NCBI GenBank assembly: GCA_029204225.1
Contig: CM055113.1
Location: 129,001 to 193,000, forward strand
DNA length: 64,000 nucleotides
Reading direction: 5' to 3'
From: Diphasiastrum complanatum
Taxonomy: Eukaryota; Streptophyta; Lycopodiopsida; Lycopodiales; Lycopodiaceae
Part shown: piece after piece, positions 1-11,223 of the stretch
How positions within the stretch are numbered: the stretch's first letter is position 1
Layout of the letters: each line of letters starts with the position of its first letter
Made by a program: the position numbers and the translations under genes
The notes under the pieces: generated by a model
Databases searched by the model: none
What the model saw: only the letters and a program-made list of their open reading frames with translations
What the model was told of the DNA's origin: nothing

Positions 1-888
1 GACATGACACATACCCTCATGCCCAAACTTATACACGTGACTTAAAATCTATAGCGGGTTGCTTACTTGCATGCCACCGCTTACCAAGTACAATATCAAA
101 CTTAGCTAGTTTAGTAATTTCAAAATCTAACTTCTCGGTATACGTCTGAATAGACAAAGATGCCCGAGAGATTCTTTCATCCCAAACCTCTGTTCCCTTA
201 CCATCTGGCATCTCAACAGTATACCGGTAATCAAATGGAACAGTAGCTAAGCGAAACTCCCTCACCATGCGAGAATTGATAATATTATGCGAGGAACCGG
301 TGTCAAATAAGACGAACACGTCATGACCTTCCAGCTTCCCCCTCATGCGTATCAGTTCACTATCTGGAAACTGATAAGCTTCACGCGCCTTGGTGGACAA
401 ATAACAAACTGGTGCCTCTGGAACAAGCTTCCGCACCGAAATAGTCATGACACGTCGAGTGTCCCCATCGTCACTTACCAACAAGTCATCCAAAATTTCC
501 TCATCCTTGCCCTCATCTTGACGTTGCATAACATGGAGCTTCTTGCCCGTACGTCGAGGACAGTCTTTGAAAAGATGCTTGCCAAGACAGAAAAAGCACA
601 ATCCATCTTTCTTGGCCTTTTCCTTTTGCTCAAGACTAAGGAGAGACTATCGTAAGCACGACAAGCCATAGGAGATCTTGCCTTGCGCTTCAAAGTCTGC
701 TACATTTGGATAGGATCCTTCTGCGAAAAGCCTTTCTGACCAGCTTGGCCAGACTTTTGCGAACCCTTCTTCTGAGGCCATCTTGGCACTCCAGAAGTCT
801 TGGTGCGCACATTACCTTCAAAGTTGAGAGCTATAGCAACTGCCTCTTCTAAGGTTTTGCACCTTTCATTAAGCACTAAAGGCCTCAA
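1..888 (-). pseudogene. gypsy gag C-terminus and aspartic protease (element Z)
   Basis: Two open stretches on the minus strand. At 700-888 is a basic gag tail. At 29-601 is a zinc knuckle followed by a retropepsin. The knuckle is CFFCLGKHLFKDC, i.e. CX2CX3HX4C, one residue shorter between Cys2 and His than the usual CX2CX4HX4C. The protease carries the catalytic motif FDTGSSHNII near residue 100 and a downstream IVLG hydrophobic turn, as in Ty3/gypsy retropepsins. The frame between gag and the knuckle is interrupted near 602-700, so this copy is probably inactive. The domain calls rest on motifs; the family assignment (gypsy rather than copia) is inferred from the knuckle-protease order and style. 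Confidence 0.72.
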
Positions 889-1448
889 CTCTTCACCAGC
901 AGAACTGAGCGCTTCAATTCATCCTACAATTTTTGATACCAATTGTCCATAGATTAGCGTTGGAACGGACAAGAATAAGCGCTAGATCAGCGCTCTATTT
1001 TCCCCACAATTAGGATGTTAATAGATCCTTAAAACAACGCTGGAATAGTTGTAAATGGGCACTAGATCAGCGCTGGAGCTGTAGGAAAAAAGTGCCGAAA
1101 TTCCCAGCTAAACAAACGTTGAAACAGATCTGAGAACAACACTGGAGCTGTAGGAAGAAAGTGCGCCCAAAATCTCCTCTGATTTGAACCCTTATCCCTC
1201 CTTTACCAGCGATGGAAATAGGCTACAGGAGGGTGATGGAGCATCAGAAGAATTTTGCCAAATTTTCTCCTTCAAATATGATTGTTGTGGGCTCCCTATA
1301 GGCTTTGGAGCAATAGCGCTGGAGGTCCACCCTTCTTCTCCAATCTGTCTCTCTATTTTTCTCCCTCCAAAAACCCCCAAAAACAAGCAAAGATTGAAGT
1401 TTTCCACACTTTCTATCTCTAGACCGAATGTTTCTCTCTCTAGAACGA

Positions 1449-1461
1449 GGCTCTGATACCA
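1449..1461 (-). promoter_or_regulatory. Primer-binding site of gypsy Z (tRNA-iMet type)
   Basis: The minus strand reads TGGTATCAGAGCC, complementary to the 3' end of plant initiator tRNA-Met. It primes minus-strand cDNA synthesis. Confidence 0.8.
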
Positions 1462-1463
1462 AT

Positions 1464-2039
1464 TGTCACGAGCATGTCTCTCCAAGCTCGTGAATACTAG
1501 AAGGCCGGTGTGTAGGATAATCCTCCCAACCATAGGCACCCACTCCTTGAGTCCTCCTACCTGCTATTCCCGTCAACTGGCACATGGCATCCACTTGTGG
1601 GTGATCAATCCACTTGGCATGCCAGGCCCCCTGTGACCTGTGAATACTTAGCGACTCATAGGGTACCACCCTCGTGCCCCGACAAAGACCTGTGACACTC
1701 TTGGTCACCCCGACTACTTGTCGGCTAGCATCTCGTCACTGACGGCTAGGGTCCTGACGGTCAAGACACACCGCATCTCTGACAGCTTGTTAGGCGGCCA
1801 CACCGGGTCCCTGCTCGTGACGCATCGGTCCCAACTTGGGACAGATGTCCTCGTCGGTCACCGACCCTTGCCCATACTAGGCCTCAGGCCCCTTTGGTAA
1901 CCGGCCGTGCCGAGATCATGATAGAGTCATAACTGGACTCTAACAACAACTATCAAGAGACATTGAGAGGATTATTAGTAGTATAGGGTGGAGACAACCA
2001 ATGTCATTTCCAAACTTGTCTCACATTGAGGTCCTCACA
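1464..2039 (-). repeat. LTR of gypsy Z (5' LTR)
   Basis: Bounded by TGTCACGAGC at 1464 and CCTCACA at 2039, giving TG...CA ends. On its inner side it abuts, after two bases, the PBS complement ggctctgatacca (1449-1461). Only one copy is in the window, so the outer end is inferred from sequence style rather than by comparing two LTRs. Confidence 0.6.
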
Positions 2040-2999
2040 AGCAACGTGTTTGTTCACGTTAAAATCCATTGGAATTTTTGTATTTAGTCAATATCTTCTT
2101 GTAGTTAGAGACAGAATGCAATTAATATTACATGGCACGCCATGTGCTAAATAATCGGTGAACCATGGGTAGAATGAAAGTCGCAAATAATTACTCGCCA
2201 ATTGTCAAAACCCCTAGTTCATTATATACTTTTCTTTTATAAGTAGTAGAGAGCAACAGGACATCCAATCATCGTCTTTATCAACAACTTAAGCTATTTC
2301 TGGACATTGATCTTAATTGGTCCGTGGACTATCTAGAGTGCTAATCAATCACAAGGGATCCTAATCATCAACCTATTTTGGAAAGGTCTCTTTGGAATAG
2401 TGATGGTGGGCAACATCTTAGCATAAGATTGCCTTCGAAAAATCCCAACTGCATGATGATTCGTTTGACATTTATCTCGATGCCACATTGGTTGAGAGCA
2501 TCTGTCATTGTCTTGCTAATTTGTATTTGTCGGACTTGAATTTTGGTCCAAATTTTCTTATGTGACAATTTCCTTGATTGAGTGTCCTTTTGAAGTGGTA
2601 TGGAGTTAGAAAAATTAGATATGATTGTCTTCAAGGCATATTCATTTGTATGTAGGTTGTGCATTACCAATTATATGGACTTGTTTGGAGCACAACTCAG
2701 CGGCTAGAATTTCATATCATTTTAAATTTCCAGTGCACATAAATTTATGATTTGGTTCTAAGTTCTAACAAATGTTTAAAATTAATCTTCGAAGGAAAAC
2801 TTGAACAGGCAAAACTATTATTAAATTCTCAGAATTTAAAATAAATTTTTGAAATTATCAAACAATCTATATTTGAAATAATCTTTGTCAAACACAAGGT
2901 ATGGTATATTAGTTGTAGGATTTTGATGGACAAGAGTTTTGAGTTGCAGATTTATATCGAAGTAGTTTTCAAGAGACTAACAAGCCTTAACAGTTGACT
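2040..2999. other. AT-rich intergenic DNA, nothing recognised
   Basis: No convincing coding frame, LTR or repeat. A 100-codon minus-strand open stretch at 2368-2670 has no motif I recognise. The DNA ends at the CATCT duplication that marks the insertion of gypsy B. Confidence 0.5.
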
Positions 3000-3004
3000 C
3001 ATCT

Positions 3005-3420
3005 AGTTATGAACGTAGACATAAGCAAGACTTAACCCTAGAAAGCAAGAGAGAGAAAGCTTAAAGAGACTAAAGAAGGAGATCAAATCATAAGCCAAGT
3101 AACAAATGACACAGAGTCCCTACTTATAGCCAAGAGGAAGCCCTAAAAGGAAGCTTCCAGTGGCTAGGGCCAAACTGAGAGGGAAAATAGTGCACCCTCC
3201 AAGAAGGCCCCCACTCTCAGTAATATGACCAAATAACCAATGTAGTAAATCATAGGGCCCAAGGCCAATAATATGGTCTAAATGTCAATAATAGGGCCCA
3301 AGGCCAACCATATAGTCTAAATGTCAAATAATGAATAAAAAAGGAACCAAAGCCTGCCTATGCATAAAGTAAAGTAAATGTAAATGGACATGGCGAATGT
3401 AATGAGCCGAGTCCATAACT
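3005..3420 (-). repeat. 3' LTR of gypsy B
   Basis: Shares nearly all of its sequence with 13475-13925. It begins AGTTATG and ends CATAACT on the + strand, so the termini are AG...CT rather than TG...CA. It lacks about 35 bp present in the partner LTR just after the first 14 bases (partner 13489-13525), which explains 416 versus 451 bp. Confidence 0.88.
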
Positions 3421-3489
3421 CTCCCCGACACAAAAATAAGACCCAAATGCCATAAAGGACTGGATCAAGTAACAGCAAGCCCTAGAGGA

Positions 3490-4932
3490 TCAACTGGAAC
3501 AGCATCTGGTGTAGTAACAACTGGAGCAACAGCTGATGTAGAGGAATCAACAAGTGCGGCAAGAGAACATGATCTGCAAGTGACGGTGTATGATAAAAGA
3601 CATCAATAGGCTCCCACGTGGCCTCCTCAACAGGACGACCATCCCACTGGACTAGGAACTAAATCTGCCGGCGGCGTCGACTATGATGCAAACGCACCTG
3701 AAGGATAGCAGCAGGTAATAAAGGAAAGAGATCCGGTGCAGTAGGAAACTCAGCATCACGAGGAGCATCATTTTCAATAGCAGCACGTAATAAACTGACA
3801 TGGAATATATCACAGGCACGTGTGGAAGCAGGAAGCTGAAGACGATATGTAACTGGACTAAGAACCTCCAATATACAATAAGGCCCATAATAACGTGGTG
3901 CAAGCTTCTCAGTAGAAGCATGGCCCTGAATAAAATGATGACGTGCAAACCGTAGGCGTAGATATACCATATCACCAACATGAAACTCAACATGACGTCG
4001 ATGACGATCAACTAAAGCCTGATAACGCTGCTGGACCTGCTGCAAATGGGAACTGGCCTGGAGAATAAGCTCGCGAGCACCTGATAGAAATGAAGACAGT
4101 GTCACAGGTGAATCCTCGGGAGGAAGAGGAATACCAGGTAAAAGAGGTGCATAACCATGAGATAATAAAAATGGTGCAACGCCGGTGCTGGTACTAACAG
4201 AGCTGTTATAGCTATACTCTGCCAAACATAAGTGCTGATCCCAATCCTTCCCTGAAGGAGTAACAAAATGGCGCAAATAATCCTCAAGGATCCTGTTAAG
4301 GACCTCAGACTGCCCATCAGAAGTAGAATGATAAGCAGACCCCATAAAAAGCTATACATCCAATATACGCATAAGCTCTGTCCAGAACAATGATGTAAAC
4401 TTACTATCCCGATCAGAAAGGATAGTACGAGGAAACCCATGTAGGCGAAATATCTCTGAAAGGAACAAGCGTGCACACTGCTCTGCTGTGATAGTACTGC
4501 GGACGGGTATGAAATGTGCATGTTTCGAGAACCTGTCAACTAACACCATACATGAATCGTGACCACGATGGGTGCGGGGAAGGCCAATGATGAAGTCCAT
4601 AGAAATATCAGTCCACTGGCGGTGAGGAATAGGCCAAATCTGAAGCAAACCAGCGGACTTAGCATGGAAGTACTTATTACGTAAGCATAAAGGACAGGTA
4701 CGAATAAGTACAACAAGCTCTCTCCTAAGGGATGGCCAATAGAAATGATCCTTAAGACGAGCATAAGACTTCTGAAAACCAAAATGACCCCCAACTGGGG
4801 ACGAATGAGCATCCGACAACAACTGAGAACGGATACCCAAAGAACTAGGAATACAAAGAGAACCATAATGATAAAGACGGTGGTCAACAATGGAATAAGC
4901 CTGATGAGGTGAAGACGACATAGGTGGAGCAG
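3490..4932 (-). pseudogene. gypsy B integrase and chromodomain
   Basis: Integrase in two pieces. 4352-4963 has the zinc-binding HFGFQKSY...CPLC region and the first two catalytic Asp (DISMDF and SDRDSKFTS). 3659-4345 has the third acid in DGQSEVLNRILEDYLR. A TAG at about 4352 separates them (ILDV*LFMG). The C-terminal GDMVYLRL/KLAPRYYGPY block follows. After another stop at 3658, the frame continues with FLVQWDGRPVEEATWEP (about 3655-3600), a chromodomain signature that marks the element as a chromovirus. Integrase inserts the cDNA, and chromodomains can steer insertion to chromatin. Both stops make it a pseudogene. Confidence 0.85.
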
Positions 4933-5291
4933 TGTAATAGATCCTAACACCACAGTAGGGCAAACACTAACTGATCCACCCAACCTTGCCTACTCCCTGA
5001 TATAGAGTAAGCCCCTCCTAGCCCAGTGTGAGGACTGGTAGCATGCTACTGCCAAGTGTCGGCCATGTGGCACTGACGTGGCCGACTGCACGTCGGGACC
5101 CAACTAGGGGCCCTATCCTGCTGACAGGGTCCCTAGGCTGTGTTAGGCCCGCCATGGCTATGGACCGTGCCTGGGGCACACTACTCACACTGTCTTGCCC
5201 TGTTGGTCATGTACGCTGGACACGACCCTGACTGTGGTATCTGACCTATCTGTGTTCTCTAGGGTTCGGCACTGGCTACAAGCTCGTAACA
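4933..5291 (-). repeat. LTR-A, 3' LTR of A1
   Basis: TGTAATAGATCC...GCTCGTAACA. It carries several differences from its partner 8854-9211 (for example gatcc versus gttcc, ggccatgtgg versus ggccacgtgg), so the insertion is older than A5. Confidence 0.9.
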
Positions 5292-5402
5292 CTCCCTCCC
5301 CCTTAAGAACCGTCTTGGTCCTCTAAGACAAAGTCTAGAAAAATCTTGCGAAGGACGCTGCCTCTTTCCCAAGTGGCATTCTCAACAGGCTGATCATTCC
5401 AC

Positions 5403-7019
5403 TTAACCAGATATTCTCGGTATAGAGTATGACTGAGTCTGCGTCTCTCTACTATCAAGAATCTCCTCTGGTTCATGTGGAGGTTGTTGAGGATCCAATG
5501 GGAGAACTAGAACACTGTCCCCTACCAGATTGACTGGTAAGGCTTTTCGTAACTGACTTACATGAAAGACTGGAAAAACCTTACTGTTGTGTGGGAGTTC
5601 TAGTTCATAGGTGACCTCGCCTAGTCTCCTACTGATGGTAAAGGGACCACAATACCTTGGAGACAACTTAGCACACACTCCTGATTTGAGGGTTTTAGAG
5701 TCAACTGGGACTCTCAAGTAGACTTTCTCACCAGTGGAGAACTGCACATCCCGTTTGTGTGGATCTGCATAATGCCTGGCTCGATCCTGGGACTGTCTAA
5801 TGCTACGCTTAGCATGTTCTATCATATGGTTTAGGTCTTCTAAAAAGTTTCTGGCTGCTTTAACTTTTTCTTGTTTAAACCCTACAGCTATGGGTGAGCG
5901 TGGCTGAAAACCGTACATCAGCATAAATGGGCTGTATCCCGTAGCTGAATGTTTGGTACTGTTGTAAGCAAACTCTAATATCGAGAGATACTCCTCCCAA
6001 TTAGTCTGCTTCTTGCTGACGTATGCACGAAGCATATCCTCCAACACTTGATTTACCCTTTCTGTTTGACCGTCCGTCTGTGGATGGTCGGTGGTACTCA
6101 TATTAAGTTTAGTATGGAGATGATGGAATACTGCCCTCCAAGAATTTCCAGTAAACTTATTGTCCCGGTCGCTGACTATGCCGGAAGGTAGACCGTACAA
6201 TTTAAATAGCCCGTCTACAAACAACCTCGCTAACTCTGGAGCTCTAACGGTTGTTTTGGTCGGAATGAAATGAGCCATTTTGGTCAGACGGTCAACTGTG
6301 ACCCATATAGCGTCATTACCCTTTTGGGTTTTAGGCAGGCCTTCTATAAAATCCATGGAGATACTCTCCCATTTACTAGCTGGTATTTCTAAGGGATGCA
6401 ACAACCCTCCTACCTTTAAACGCTCTGCTTTATTTACTTGACATTTCTGGCAACTGGTTACATATTGGTGGACGTCCTTTTTCATACTGGGCCACAAAAA
6501 TTGCCTACGAAGAAGCTCATAGGTCTTCTGTATGCCTGGATGTCCCGCGCTAGGATTGTCATGACATTCATATAGGACCTGCTGCCTATAATCCTCTAAA
6601 TTGGGGACACATACTCTATCTCTATAGATCAAGTACTCATCCTGAATGGAATATTGTTTCCATTTGAATCCTTGAGTCACTGACCACTGGGGTTTGCTTG
6701 GGTAATACAGGCTCAGAATCCTCAACGTCATCTGACGACGTATACTCGGACTCATCATCATCCTCAACGGAAGCTGCCGTATTCTTGGATGAACTGGCAC
6801 CAGCCCCGGGAACTGGTTCTGGACTTCTGGTAGTTTAAGCTTTTTAACCAGGGTGTGGTTGATGAAATTATGGGTTGCCCCATCATCAACCATGACTCTT
6901 ACTGACTGGTTACCAACTTTTCCATGCATACGTACTAGGTCATGCGGCCCAAAGTTGAAGGGTCTCGCCAGCATTGCAGAGGTCAGCTGGCAACAGTGTT
7001 CATGATCTTCATGATACAC
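5403..7019 (-). CDS. A1 protease stump fused in frame to integrase and chromodomain
   Basis: One 538-codon frame. The N-terminal ~75 residues are the family A protease ([20 protein letters not shown]). After LPEVQ the sequence is read out of the usual frame ([13 protein letters not shown]) because RT and RNase H are deleted. An 8-bp loss about 125 nt further restores the integrase frame ([16 protein letters not shown]). Integrase follows with [11 protein letters not shown]...CQKC zinc region, DFIEGLPKT, SDRDNKFTGNSW and HPQTDGQTERVNQ (the DDE set), then the GEKVYLRVP/KLSPRYCGPF C-terminal block. A 1-bp insertion near 5430 (actga versus acga) kills the chromodomain. Whether it is expressed is unknown; an integrase-only product would be unusual. 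Confidence 0.8.
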   Translation of the reverse strand: MYHEDHEHCCQLTSAMLARPFNFGPHDLVRMHGKVGNQSVRVMVDDGATHNFINHTLVKKLKLPEVQNQFPGLVPVHPRIRQLPLRMMMSPSIRRQMTLRILSLYYPSKPQWSVTQGFKWKQYSIQDEYLIYRDRVCVPNLEDYRQQVLYECHDNPSAGHPGIQKTYELLRRQFLWPSMKKDVHQYVTSCQKCQVNKAERLKVGGLLHPLEIPASKWESISMDFIEGLPKTQKGNDAIWVTVDRLTKMAHFIPTKTTVRAPELARLFVDGLFKLYGLPSGIVSDRDNKFTGNSWRAVFHHLHTKLNMSTTDHPQTDGQTERVNQVLEDMLRAYVSKKQTNWEEYLSILEFAYNSTKHSATGYSPFMLMYGFQPRSPIAVGFKQEKVKAARNFLEDLNHMIEHAKRSIRQSQDRARHYADPHKRDVQFSTGEKVYLRVPVDSKTLKSGVCAKLSPRYCGPFTISRRLGEVTYELELPHNSKVFPVFHVSQLRKALPVNLVGDSVLVLPLDPQQPPHEPEEILDSRETQTQSYSIPRISG

Positions 7020-8194
7020 TTTGATCTAGGAAGCTGCCGAGTCACTGGGGAAACATACAGTCTGAACAAGATGAACTTGTTTTTTATCTTTCTTATCTTT
7101 TTTAGTGAAAGGCCCCTTGGGACATTGTCTGACTGTGTGTCCCTTGCCCATACACACAGAGCACAAACGTTCCTGTTTGGCTTTCTCAAAATCATCTGGT
7201 TTTAAGGGCTGTATGAGTGAAGGGCGTTTCTGAGGAGCTTCACCTTTAAATTTATCTTGGTTCTTTCTTTTTAAAATTTCTTTTGAAATTGAAAGTCTTT
7301 ATGAGGAGGCTGCTCATAAAATGGCTGTTGTCTCGCCCTCTTCCTACCCACTGAATCAGCATAGATTTGAGCATATCTGAGAGCTTGCTCAAGGGTAGTA
7401 GGCGAGTTTCTCTGGACCTCTACTTTATATTCATCTTTGAGGCCACGGACAAATCCCCTGATTTTCTGATAGTCATCCATATTTTTAATCTTTAAAATTG
7501 CTTCTCAATACTGCGAGATATATTGGATGAGGGATTTATCCATTACTGTTCTTTCCCAAGTTTCCCAGGCTCTATCCAGTTCATTTTCTGGTAGAAATTC
7601 TCTTAGGAAAGCTTCTTCAAAAGCTTTCCATGACCGGGGAGTCTGCCCAGTCTCCTGGAGATTTAACCACCACTTATAGGCCATAGGCCCTAAGGAAAGA
7701 CTGGCCTGAATTGCTTGCAAATGGTCATGGGTCTGTTTAAGAGCATGAATGTTCTTCCATTTGCTGAGGAAGGTTTGTAGAATGTCTGCGTTTCTATCCT
7801 TCTCTTCCCCATTAAAAGTAGGAGGTTTTAAATCTTTAAAAACACTGGGGTGAGACCGTAAAGTCTCACCCGAAATTGATGGAAATGGAGAAGGGGATAA
7901 CTGAGAAGTGGAGGTAAGGCTTCCTTTCGCGGAACTCAAAATCAAGCTTTTGAGTTCAGCGAACGTGTCATCCACACTGGACTTGAAATTGGCTAAATCC
8001 AACTTCAGTTCATCCACTTCTGTTACCAATTGGAGAAACTGCTCCTTGGTAACCAGTTCGTCGAGTTCTTCGGCGAACTGTTCCTGTTCTTCCACTTCCA
8101 TGGGTTCCTTCCCTTTTCTGTAAGCCAAGGCTTCTGTTTCAAGTTCGTCGAAGCCTCTCTCCTGGGGTTGATTAGGTCCTTGAGGAGTGGTCAT
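7020..8194 (-). pseudogene. A1 gag
   Basis: Start [19 protein letters not shown] at 8194. The N-terminal acidic coiled-coil region ([16 protein letters not shown]), the gag core ([34 protein letters not shown]) and QYISQY come first, then a TGA stop at about 7503 where other copies have CGA. The frame continues to 7271, and the knuckle [14 protein letters not shown] lies further downstream (about 7170-7130). Another stop (TAG where A5 has TCG) occurs at about 7026. Both stops are C-to-T or similar single changes. Confidence 0.82.
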
Positions 8195-8840
8195 CTTCGG
8201 AACTGAAAGAGAGCTACCTTAACTTCTGAAGGAAAAAAGTCTAAAAGACTGATTTACAACTGTACAAGGGAAAGGAAAGATGACTTAAGCTGTTTCTGAG
8301 GACTGTACTTCCAAAGAAAGAATGAAGAGGAACCCTTTCAGCTCTTTTCCCCAAGATTTCAGACCTGCTGTCCCGAAAAATGCCAATTTGAAGCTTCAAA
8401 ACGGTGCCAAATTTCCCGGTTCTTTGAGGATAGTAGCTCGCTGGTCTGATTGCAACCCAACTGGCTCGTTTACTTCTGATTTGAGACCCAAAAAGTATTT
8501 CAATTTCTGATTTTGGTGTCTCCCTACCCTTGCTGGCTGGACAGCCACCTGTCTGGCCCAATTTTCTAAAATTCAAGGCCCAAAACTTGCTTGAAACTCT
8601 GATCTGACTTCAAGTAGTAGGTCGCTGGTCTGTAGCAATCTAGTTTGATGTTCAAACTACTGAAAAATCCTCAAAAACAGTGATGGAAAACTAGTTTTTC
8701 ATCTCCCTGTCCTGCGCTGGCCCTGCTAAGAAAAAGTGTTTGAAAACCCTTCAAATTTCCTTAGATTTCATTGAAATTTCAGAGGTAGATTTCTGATCCC
8801 TCAGCGATGGATCAGCACCACCCTTTCTCCTCAAAAATCT
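8195..8840 (-). other. A1 untranslated leader with phased GCGCTGG motifs
   Basis: Non-coding region between PBS and gag. On the + strand the words TCGCTGG, TTGCTGG, TCGCTGG, GCGCTGG, GCGATGG begin at 8438, 8530, 8622, 8714 and 8804, i.e. spacings of 92, 92, 92 and 90 nt. This is a degenerate tandem repeat of about 91 nt, seen also in A3, A5 and A'. Confidence 0.75.
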
Positions 8841-8853
8841 GCTCTGATACTAG

Positions 8854-9211
8854 TGTAATAGTTCCTAACACCACAGTAGGGCAAACACTAACCGATCCAC
8901 CCAACCTTGCCTACTCCCTGATATAGAGTAAGCCCCTCCTAGCCCAGTGTGAGGACTGGTAGCATGCTACTGCCAAGTGTCGGCCACGTGGCACTGACGT
9001 GGCCGACTGCACATCGGGACCCAACTGGGGGCCCTATCCTGCTGACAGGGTCCCTAGGCTGTGTTAGGCCCGCCATGGCTATGGACCGTGCTGGGGCACA
9101 CTACTCACACTGTCTTGCCCTGTTGGTCATGTACGCTGGACACGACCCTGACTGTGGTATCTGACCTATCTGTGTTCTCTAGGGTTCGGCACTGGTTACG
9201 AGCTCGTAACA
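8854..9211 (-). repeat. LTR-A, 5' LTR of A1
   Basis: 358-bp TG...CA LTR. On the minus strand it starts with the 16-bp palindrome GTTACGAGCTCGTAAC one base in. It abuts the altered PBS at 8841-8853. Confidence 0.9.
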
Positions 9212-9889
9212 AGCTGAACTATAAACATCACAAAAATCAGAACATGTAAGATAAGCAAATGGAAGATCATCAAACCAGGAAGGGATCGTGGCAAAAAGGG
9301 TATTCAATAAAGCAGGAAGTCTAGACAATGCGTCAGTAGCAGTGTTAGCACGACCAGGACGATACAAAATAGAAAAATCAAAAGATTGTAAAAACTGCAA
9401 CCAACGAAACTGACGATCACTAAGATCACGTTGGGAGAAGAGATAACGTAAGGACTGATGATCAGTAACGATATCAAAAGGAACACGGTACAGGTAATGG
9501 CGCCACTTCTTAAGAGCATAGATAATGGCAAGAAGCTCTTTGTCATGGACAGAATAACGTTGCTCATAAGAGCGTAAACGACGCGACTCATAAGCAATAA
9601 TACACTGAGACTGACGAAGCAAGGCACCCAAACCAACATTACTAGCATCGGTCTCAACAATAAATTTCTGATCAAACTGTGGTAAACACAGGATAGAGGC
9701 CTCCACAACCGCACGACGAAGAGTGTCAAAGGCGAACTGACAATCAGAAGTCCAAACAAAAGCACTAGACTTCTTCAAAAGGGCATGAAGAGGGGCAGCC
9801 ACAGTGGCAAAGTGAGGAACAGGACGACGAAGGTGAGTAGCGAGACCAAGAACATACGAACATGGTGGACATTTGTGGGAATAGGCCAA
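9212..9889 (-). pseudogene. gypsy B RNase H
   Basis: Contains VETDASNVGLGALL, the ESRRLRSYEQRYSVHDKELLAIIYALKKW block and TDHQSLRYL, i.e. the Asp/Glu/Asp catalytic set of gypsy RNase H, then the connection ending in ATDALSRLPA. It degrades RNA from the RNA:cDNA hybrid. The host frame runs to DVYSSA at 9212, where element A1 interrupts it. After A1 the host resumes with PPMSSSPHQ at 4932, so the insertion point can be placed to the codon. Confidence 0.85.
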
Positions 9890-11223
9890 TCAACGATTGC
9901 CCGAACCTTATGAGGGTCCAAACGAATACGACCATCACAAATGAGAAATCCTAAAAACTCAATCTCAACAACAGCAAAGGAACACTTAGAAAGTTTAGCA
10001 AACAATTGGTGATGAACAAGCAATTGAAAAACAGATGAAAGATGTAACACATGCTCATCAAGAGTCTTACTAAAAACAAGAATATCATCAAAATAAACTA
10101 AAACACAACGACCAAGGAGAGGACGCATGATGTTATTCATCACATTTTGGAACGTAGGTGGACCATTAGTAACACCAAAAGGAAGAACACGAAACTCATA
10201 CAAACCAAGATGGGTACGAAACGCAGTCTTGTGTTGGTCCGAAGGATGCATCCTAATCTGGTGATAGCCGGAACGTAAGTCTATCTTAGAGAAAAGATGA
10301 GAGGTGCCTAACTGGTCAAAGAGATCATCCATGTGAGGAATAGGATACTGGTTACGGATGGTCAACTTATTGAGGGCACGATAATCAATGCAGAGGCGTT
10401 TGGAACCATCTTTCTTACTGACAAGGAGAACAGGGGCACCAAAAGGACTGTGACTAGGAACAATAAGGCCCTGATCTAGTAAAGCAGTAATCTGAAGCTC
10501 AACCTCATCACGCTCAGACTTAGACATACGGTAAGGAGGCTGGGAGGGAGGAGCAGAACCAGGACGCAAATCAATATGGTGGTTCACATCACGTAATGGT
10601 GGTAGCATCGTAGGTTCTGAAAAGACTAATGCATACTGATGTAATAAGTCAGAGATCACCTGAGGAACAGCTGCTGGAGGAGAGGTAGTCACTGGAGAAT
10701 CTGCTGCAGCACGCTGAACACATAATAAAGCTGCACAATGAGCCTTAGGTAGGCTGCGGATAAATTGCTTCCCGCTGATCAGCTGGAAATCTGCCTGAGA
10801 GTCAATACCAGCAAGTGAGTGGGTCACTACATCATGAACAAATGTCAATGTCTGCTGAGCCAGGTCCAAAGTAACCGCTCCCAATGAAGCAAACCAATCA
10901 ACACCAAGGATAAGGTCATAGCACTCCAGAGGAATGATATAAAGATCTGCCTGTCCAGAAAAATCACCAATGTGGTAGGATAATCCCTTAAACATCTGAG
11001 AACTAGGAAATGAGTGAGAACTGGCAACCTCGACTGTGAGAGGCTGTGGAGCAGGAATAGGTGAAGCGCGTATCCGGCTGAGAACATAACTGCTGATAAA
11101 GGAATGAGTGCTGTCGGTATCAACTAAAGCAATATACTCACGACCAGTAATGCGCACACGTAGCCGAATGAGCGAGGACCGGGGCACCCTGTCCAGGTAG
11201 CATAAGCAAGCTGAGCATGGCAA
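9775..11223 (-). pseudogene. gypsy B protease and reverse transcriptase
   Basis: A 482-codon frame. Residues about 25-120 are a retropepsin whose catalytic triplet reads VDTDSTHSF, i.e. DTD in place of the family's DTG, which should cripple the enzyme. Residues about 230-470 are the [58 protein letters not shown] and the catalytic YFDDILVFS. RT copies element RNA into cDNA. The frame fails near 9880 and RNase H continues in another frame. The assignment to Ty3/gypsy RT is secure; inactivity is inferred from the Gly-to-Asp change and the frameshift. Confidence 0.85.

Larger units (their letters stand above)
1..2039 (-). mobile_element. Ty3/gypsy element Z, 5' part (partial)
   Basis: Minus-strand LTR retrotransposon running off the left edge. 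In minus-strand order it shows a 5' LTR (2039-1464), a tRNA-iMet-type PBS (1461-1449), an untranslated leader (about 1448-900), the gag C-terminus and a protease. The element is cut by the window boundary, so RT and integrase are not seen. The leader carries several AGCGCTGG-like motifs (about 978, 989, 1069, 1208, 1312), a feature shared with family A leaders further right. Confidence 0.8.
4933..9211 (-). mobile_element. Ty3/gypsy family A, copy A1 (lacks RT and RNase H)
   Basis: Inserted in gypsy B pol. LTRs 4933-5291 and 8854-9211. The target-site duplication is AGCAG (4928-4932) versus AGCTG (9212-9216), one mismatch. The PPT AAGGGGGAGGGAG (minus strand, about 5304-5292) touches the 3' LTR. 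The PBS next to the right LTR is mutated (gctctgatactag, one change). An internal deletion of about 2 kb joins protease to the pre-integrase linker, so the element is only 4.3 kb against 6.4 kb for A5. Confidence 0.9.

Noticed and set aside
2368-2670. 100-codon minus-strand frame between gypsy Z and B
   Set aside because: No recognisable motif, no start context and AT-rich composition.
7083-7205. Short + strand frames ([22 protein letters not shown]...) seen in A1, A3, A' and A5
   Set aside because: They are the antisense of the gag knuckle-protease region; their conservation follows from the coding strand.
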